NCBI RefSeq assembly: GCF_901933205.1
Contig: NC_044573.1
Coordinates: forward strand, 112,961,702 to 113,025,701
DNA from: Camarhynchus parvulus
Taxonomy: Eukaryota > Chordata > Aves > Passeriformes > Thraupidae
DNA: 64,000 nucleotides
Direction of reading: 5' to 3'
Shown here: piece after piece, positions 61,394-64,000 of the stretch
Position numbering within the stretch: position 1 is the first letter of the stretch
Layout of the letters: every line of letters starts with the position of its first letter
Notes under the pieces: model-generated
What the model was told of the DNA's origin: nothing
The model's database searches: none
The model's input: only the letters and a program-made list of their open reading frames with translations
Program-made: the position numbers and the translations under genes

Positions 61394-61531
61394 GGGGACA
61401 CGGCGCTTCCCGGGGCACACGGCGCTCCCCGGGGCACACGGCGCTCCCCGGGGCACACGGCGCTCCCCGGGGCACACGGCGCTTCCCGGGGCACACGGCG
61501 CTCCCCGGGGCACACGGAGTTTCCCAGGGAG
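61394..61531. repeat. 19-bp GC-rich tandem array, about seven copies
   Basis: Unit GGCACACGGCGCTCCCCGG with a CTTCCC variant; highly regular. It lies in the 5' intron of the RNF19-like gene, about 70 bases from exon 61690-61603. Confidence 0.95.
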
Positions 61532-61599
61532 AGGGCAGGGGCAGCCGGGCAGCGGCGGGATCTCCGCGGTGTCCGGGGAGGGACACACGGCCCGGGCTG

Positions 61600-63250
61600 T
61601 ACCTGTCAGCGGGGAATCATCGCTGGCAGCACGGCACGGCCACGGCTCCGCCGGGACGGCCGCAGCCCGGCACCCGCAGCGCCCGTGGACCTGCGAAGGG
61701 ACAGCGGCGATCCGTGAAGGGCCGAGCGCGGCTCACGCAGCCGGACGCGGAGCGGAGCCACCGGAGAGCCCCGCGAGTGGTGCCGGTGGGGATGGGCACG
61801 GCCCGGGGACACCGCTGGCTGCACCGGCCACCTTCGGGACCGGCCAGAGCGCGGCGGGACCGGCCGGCCAGCGGCGCTCGGGCCCAGCGGGCGAGAGGCC
61901 AAGCCCCGGGTGTCGCCGGGGTGACCGCGCGGGGACACCGGCGAGGACTCACCGGGCTCTGCCCTCCGCGGCGCCGCTCGGCGGGGCCGGACCCGGAGGA
62001 CACCGCAGCCGCAGCCGCCCCTGACGGGGCACAGAGACCGGCAGCGTCCGGCAGCGGCCCCGGTGCCGGTCCCGGCGGTGCCACCGCCTCCCGCCGGCCG
62101 GAAGGGGCGGAGCCGCGGCTGTCCCGCCCGAGCCCCGAGCGCCGCCCGCCTGTGCCGTGCTCGGTCCCGGCCCGTTCCGGCCGCTCGCCCCCGCCGGGCC
62201 CGGGCCCGCTCCCCTCATGCCGCGGCCGCGGGGCGGGCGGGGCCGGGGGCGCGTCTGCGCACGCGCCCGCTCCGCTTCCGGGTCGCGCGGGCGCTTCCGG
62301 CCCAGCCCCCCGCGCGCCCGGGGGAAGCGGAAGCGGAAGTGTCCGGTCGAGGCGGGCGGCGGCGGCCGCCCCGGGCTGGCGGGGGCGGCTGGCGGGCCGC
62401 GGGCGGGCGGGCGGCGGGGCCGGGCCGGCGCCGGGGCCCGCCACGATGCCCCGGCGGAAGCAGAGTCACCCGCAGCCGGTGAAGGGTGAGTGCGCGGCGG
62501 GCCCGGGGGGCGGCGGCGGCGGCCCGGCGGGGACCCGCGGCGCTCGGAGCGCTGCAGCGGACGCCGAGGATGGCACCGAGGAGACGGCAAGAGCGGCGGT
62601 GGTGCTGCCCGGGAACCTGCTGCTGGGCCGTGGCCCCGCCTCCGAGAAGGGACCGCCAGGTGCGTGCGGCCCCCGCGGGGACGCCGCCCCTCTCCGGCAG
62701 CCCCGCCGGCGGCGACGCGGCCCGGCGGGCCGTACCGGGCCCGCGCTCGGCGCATCCGGCCGGGCCCGCCATGCCCCGGGCCCGCCCGGCGCGGGCTCCG
62801 GCCGAGCTTCCTCTCACGGTGGAGGCCCGGCCCCCGACGGGGCCCCGGCGTGGGTTCCGCCCGCCCGGCATTGACCCCCGGCACCGATCCCCGAACGCTC
62901 CTTCCCGCCAGGAGCCCGGGCACGACGCGTCCCCGCGGTGGGTTCGGGGCCGCGCCCCGCGGCCGGGCTTATGCCAGAGCCAGCGCAGCGCTCAGCCCCG
63001 GGGTCCCGTTCCACCGCTCCCCTCGGCGCTGCGGGGCGAACGGAGCGCGCTGAGCCCCGGCGCCCCGGCCCGGCGCCACGGGCAGCGCCTGTCCCGAGCC
63101 TGGGTCAGCCCCGGCCGACGCGGCCGGAGGAGCGAGCGCTGCTCAGCTCCAGGGAGCTGCTCACGGGACTGGTGGGAGGCGCTCCCCGCCCCGGGCACCG
63201 AGCAACGCGGGAACGGAACGGCGAGAGATGAGGGCACGGACTGTCCGGCC
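61600..63250. promoter_or_regulatory. CpG island and divergent promoter, RNF19-like / ZNF513
   Basis: Extremely CpG-rich. The RNF19-like first exon (ending 61953) runs left and ZNF513 starts at 62446 running right. ETS-type elements are visible: CTTCCGG near 62275 and 62292, and GCGGAAGCGGAAGTG near 62330. No TATA box. The arrangement mirrors the NRBP1/PPM1G promoter at 38 kb. Confidence 0.65.
62446..62659 (+). CDS. ZNF513: ZNF513, first two coding exons (rest outside window)
   Basis: C2H2 zinc-finger transcription factor; the human gene is tied to retinal disease. The start MPRRKQSHPQPVK is identical to the family N-terminus (a FOG/SALL-like MSRRKQ-type repression motif). Exon 1: 62446-62485, donor GTGAG, phase 1. 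Exon 2: 62558-62659, acceptor GCTGCAG, donor GTGCGT. It reads ADAEDGTEE, then VVLPGNLLLGRG, aligning with human TEDSLDEG and the DLLLGQD stretch. The 72-base intron between them is a multiple of three with no stop, so retention would only insert 24 residues. No zinc-finger exon lies in the window. Exon 2 limits are less certain than exon 1. Confidence 0.82.
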
Positions 63251-64000
63251 CCGTGCCCGTCCCCCGTGCCCTGCTGCGTGTGCTCGGCTGGCTGTGCCGC
63301 GCTCCTGCTCTGGCACTGAGGGATGGGGCTGCTCGAGGGCTCTGCTTCCCTGCCCTGGAGCGGCTGCGTGGCAGCCCTGGGAGCCTGCCGGGGGTTTGGG
63401 GACAAATTCTACCAGGAATTCCTGTCCTTCCCAAATTCTACCAGGAATTCCTGCCCTCCCATTCAGCCCCAGCCCAGGAGCAGGACTGGGAGCTCAGCCC
63501 ACTGACCCAGGCAGGGCAGACACGCTGTGCCATGTGGGCACTGACACGGCCCTGTAGGGAACAGTGCTCTGGGGATGCTGGGGCACTGCTGGCCCGAGGG
63601 GACAGGGGTTCCCTCAGCGTGGGACTGGCCCGAGGGGACAGGGGGTCCCTTGGCAGAGGGCTCGAGGCAGGGTCAGGAGTTCCCCCGTAAGAGCCAGGCC
63701 TTGGCAGGATGGCCTTTTCTGGTGTCTGTGTTTCCAGCAGTGCTCGTGGAAGGGCCTGGGAGGCTGCAGGGGCTGCCCCACCCCACAGCACAGGTCAGCC
63801 TCATCAGCTGGGCACAGCCAGGGTGGCAGCAGCAGGGGGACAGCCCAGGGGGGTCCCAGGATGGTGGGCAGCTGCTGAGTCTGACAGGCCCCAGGGGTGC
63901 AGGGCAGGCACACAACGGGGCCAGCAGGGCACGGCTCTCAGCTGGTCCTGGTGAGCTGCCCTGGCACTCACGGGGCCAGCAGGGCACGGCTCTCAGCTGG
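62660..64000 (+). other. ZNF513 intron, window end
   Basis: No zinc-finger or acidic exon of ZNF513 was found here. Short duplications are visible: ATTCTACCAGGAATTCCTG twice (63406-63455), GGCCCGAGGGGACAGGGG twice (63592-63650) and ACGGGGCCAGCAGGGCACGG twice (63915 and 63970, period 55, running into the window edge). Confidence 0.6.

Larger units (their letters stand above)
60500..62100 (-). other. 5' non-coding exons of the RNF19-like gene
   Basis: Reading leftward: an exon with donor GTGAGT after 61953; an 88-base exon 61690-61603 bounded by acceptor TTCGCAG and donor GTACAG; and a 48-base exon 60547-60500 bounded by acceptor CTCTGCAG and donor GTGAGG, which contains the proposed ATG. The 88-base exon carries a four-codon upstream ORF (ATG ATT CCC CGC TGA). 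Introns between them hold two minisatellites. Confidence 0.6.

Noticed and set aside
61714..62874. 386-codon plus-strand frame running into ZNF513
   Set aside because: The upstream part lies in the divergent promoter and lacks homology; the ATG at 62446 matches the ZNF513 N-terminus exactly.

Overview
The window looks like avian nuclear DNA. It has vertebrate spliced genes, many CR1-type LINE fragments ending in ATTCTGTG-like tails, very short GC-rich introns, several CpG islands and abundant GC-rich minisatellites. The last points suggest a small, GC-rich chromosome. The species cannot be named from the sequence. All gene models below were built by hand from protein similarity recalled from the human families, plus GT/AG boundaries and phase checks; every reported coding-exon set sums to whole codons.

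Layout, left to right. (1) The last five exons of IFT172 (+, 1-2838, poly(A) signal 2888). (2) KRTCAP3 (-, coding 5488 down to 3717), convergent with IFT172. (3) NRBP1 (-, coding 37854 down to 6289; 17 coding exons, 530 codons plus stop) with two large introns of about 10.9 and 12.9 kb that hold most repeats. (4) A CpG-island bidirectional promoter (about 38045-38721). (5) PPM1G (+, coding 38722-53669; 10 exons, 559 codons plus stop). (6) A 2.6 kb gap with CR1 and no convincing gene. (7) An RNF19-type RBR E3 ubiquitin ligase paralogue (-, coding 60520 down to 56988) with its own non-coding 5' exons reaching to about 62.1 kb. (8) A second bidirectional CpG-island promoter. (9) The first two exons of ZNF513 (+, ATG at 62446), running off the right edge.

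The order and relative orientation IFT172-KRTCAP3-NRBP1-PPM1G-ZNF513 is the block known from human 2p23. The exception is the RNF19-like gene, which sits between PPM1G and ZNF513, where as far as I know mammals have none. This gene is the most interesting item. It keeps the RING1-IBR-RING2 zinc ligands, the RING2 catalytic cysteine and the two membrane segments. However, the His and Glu positions that complete the catalytic triad in other RBR ligases read Arg and Leu. Its exon 2 also holds a perfect-Kozak ATG in another reading frame.

The genes are unrelated in pathway: cilium transport (IFT172), tetraspan membrane protein (KRTCAP3), pseudokinase adaptor (NRBP1), nuclear PP2C phosphatase (PPM1G), membrane RBR ligase and zinc-finger transcription factor (ZNF513). 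What they share is architecture: head-to-head promoters (NRBP1/PPM1G and RNF19-like/ZNF513), tail-to-tail ends (IFT172/KRTCAP3; PPM1G/RNF19-like), and a nearly overlapping tail-to-head pair (NRBP1/KRTCAP3). No tRNA, rRNA, CRISPR or intact transposon was recognised.
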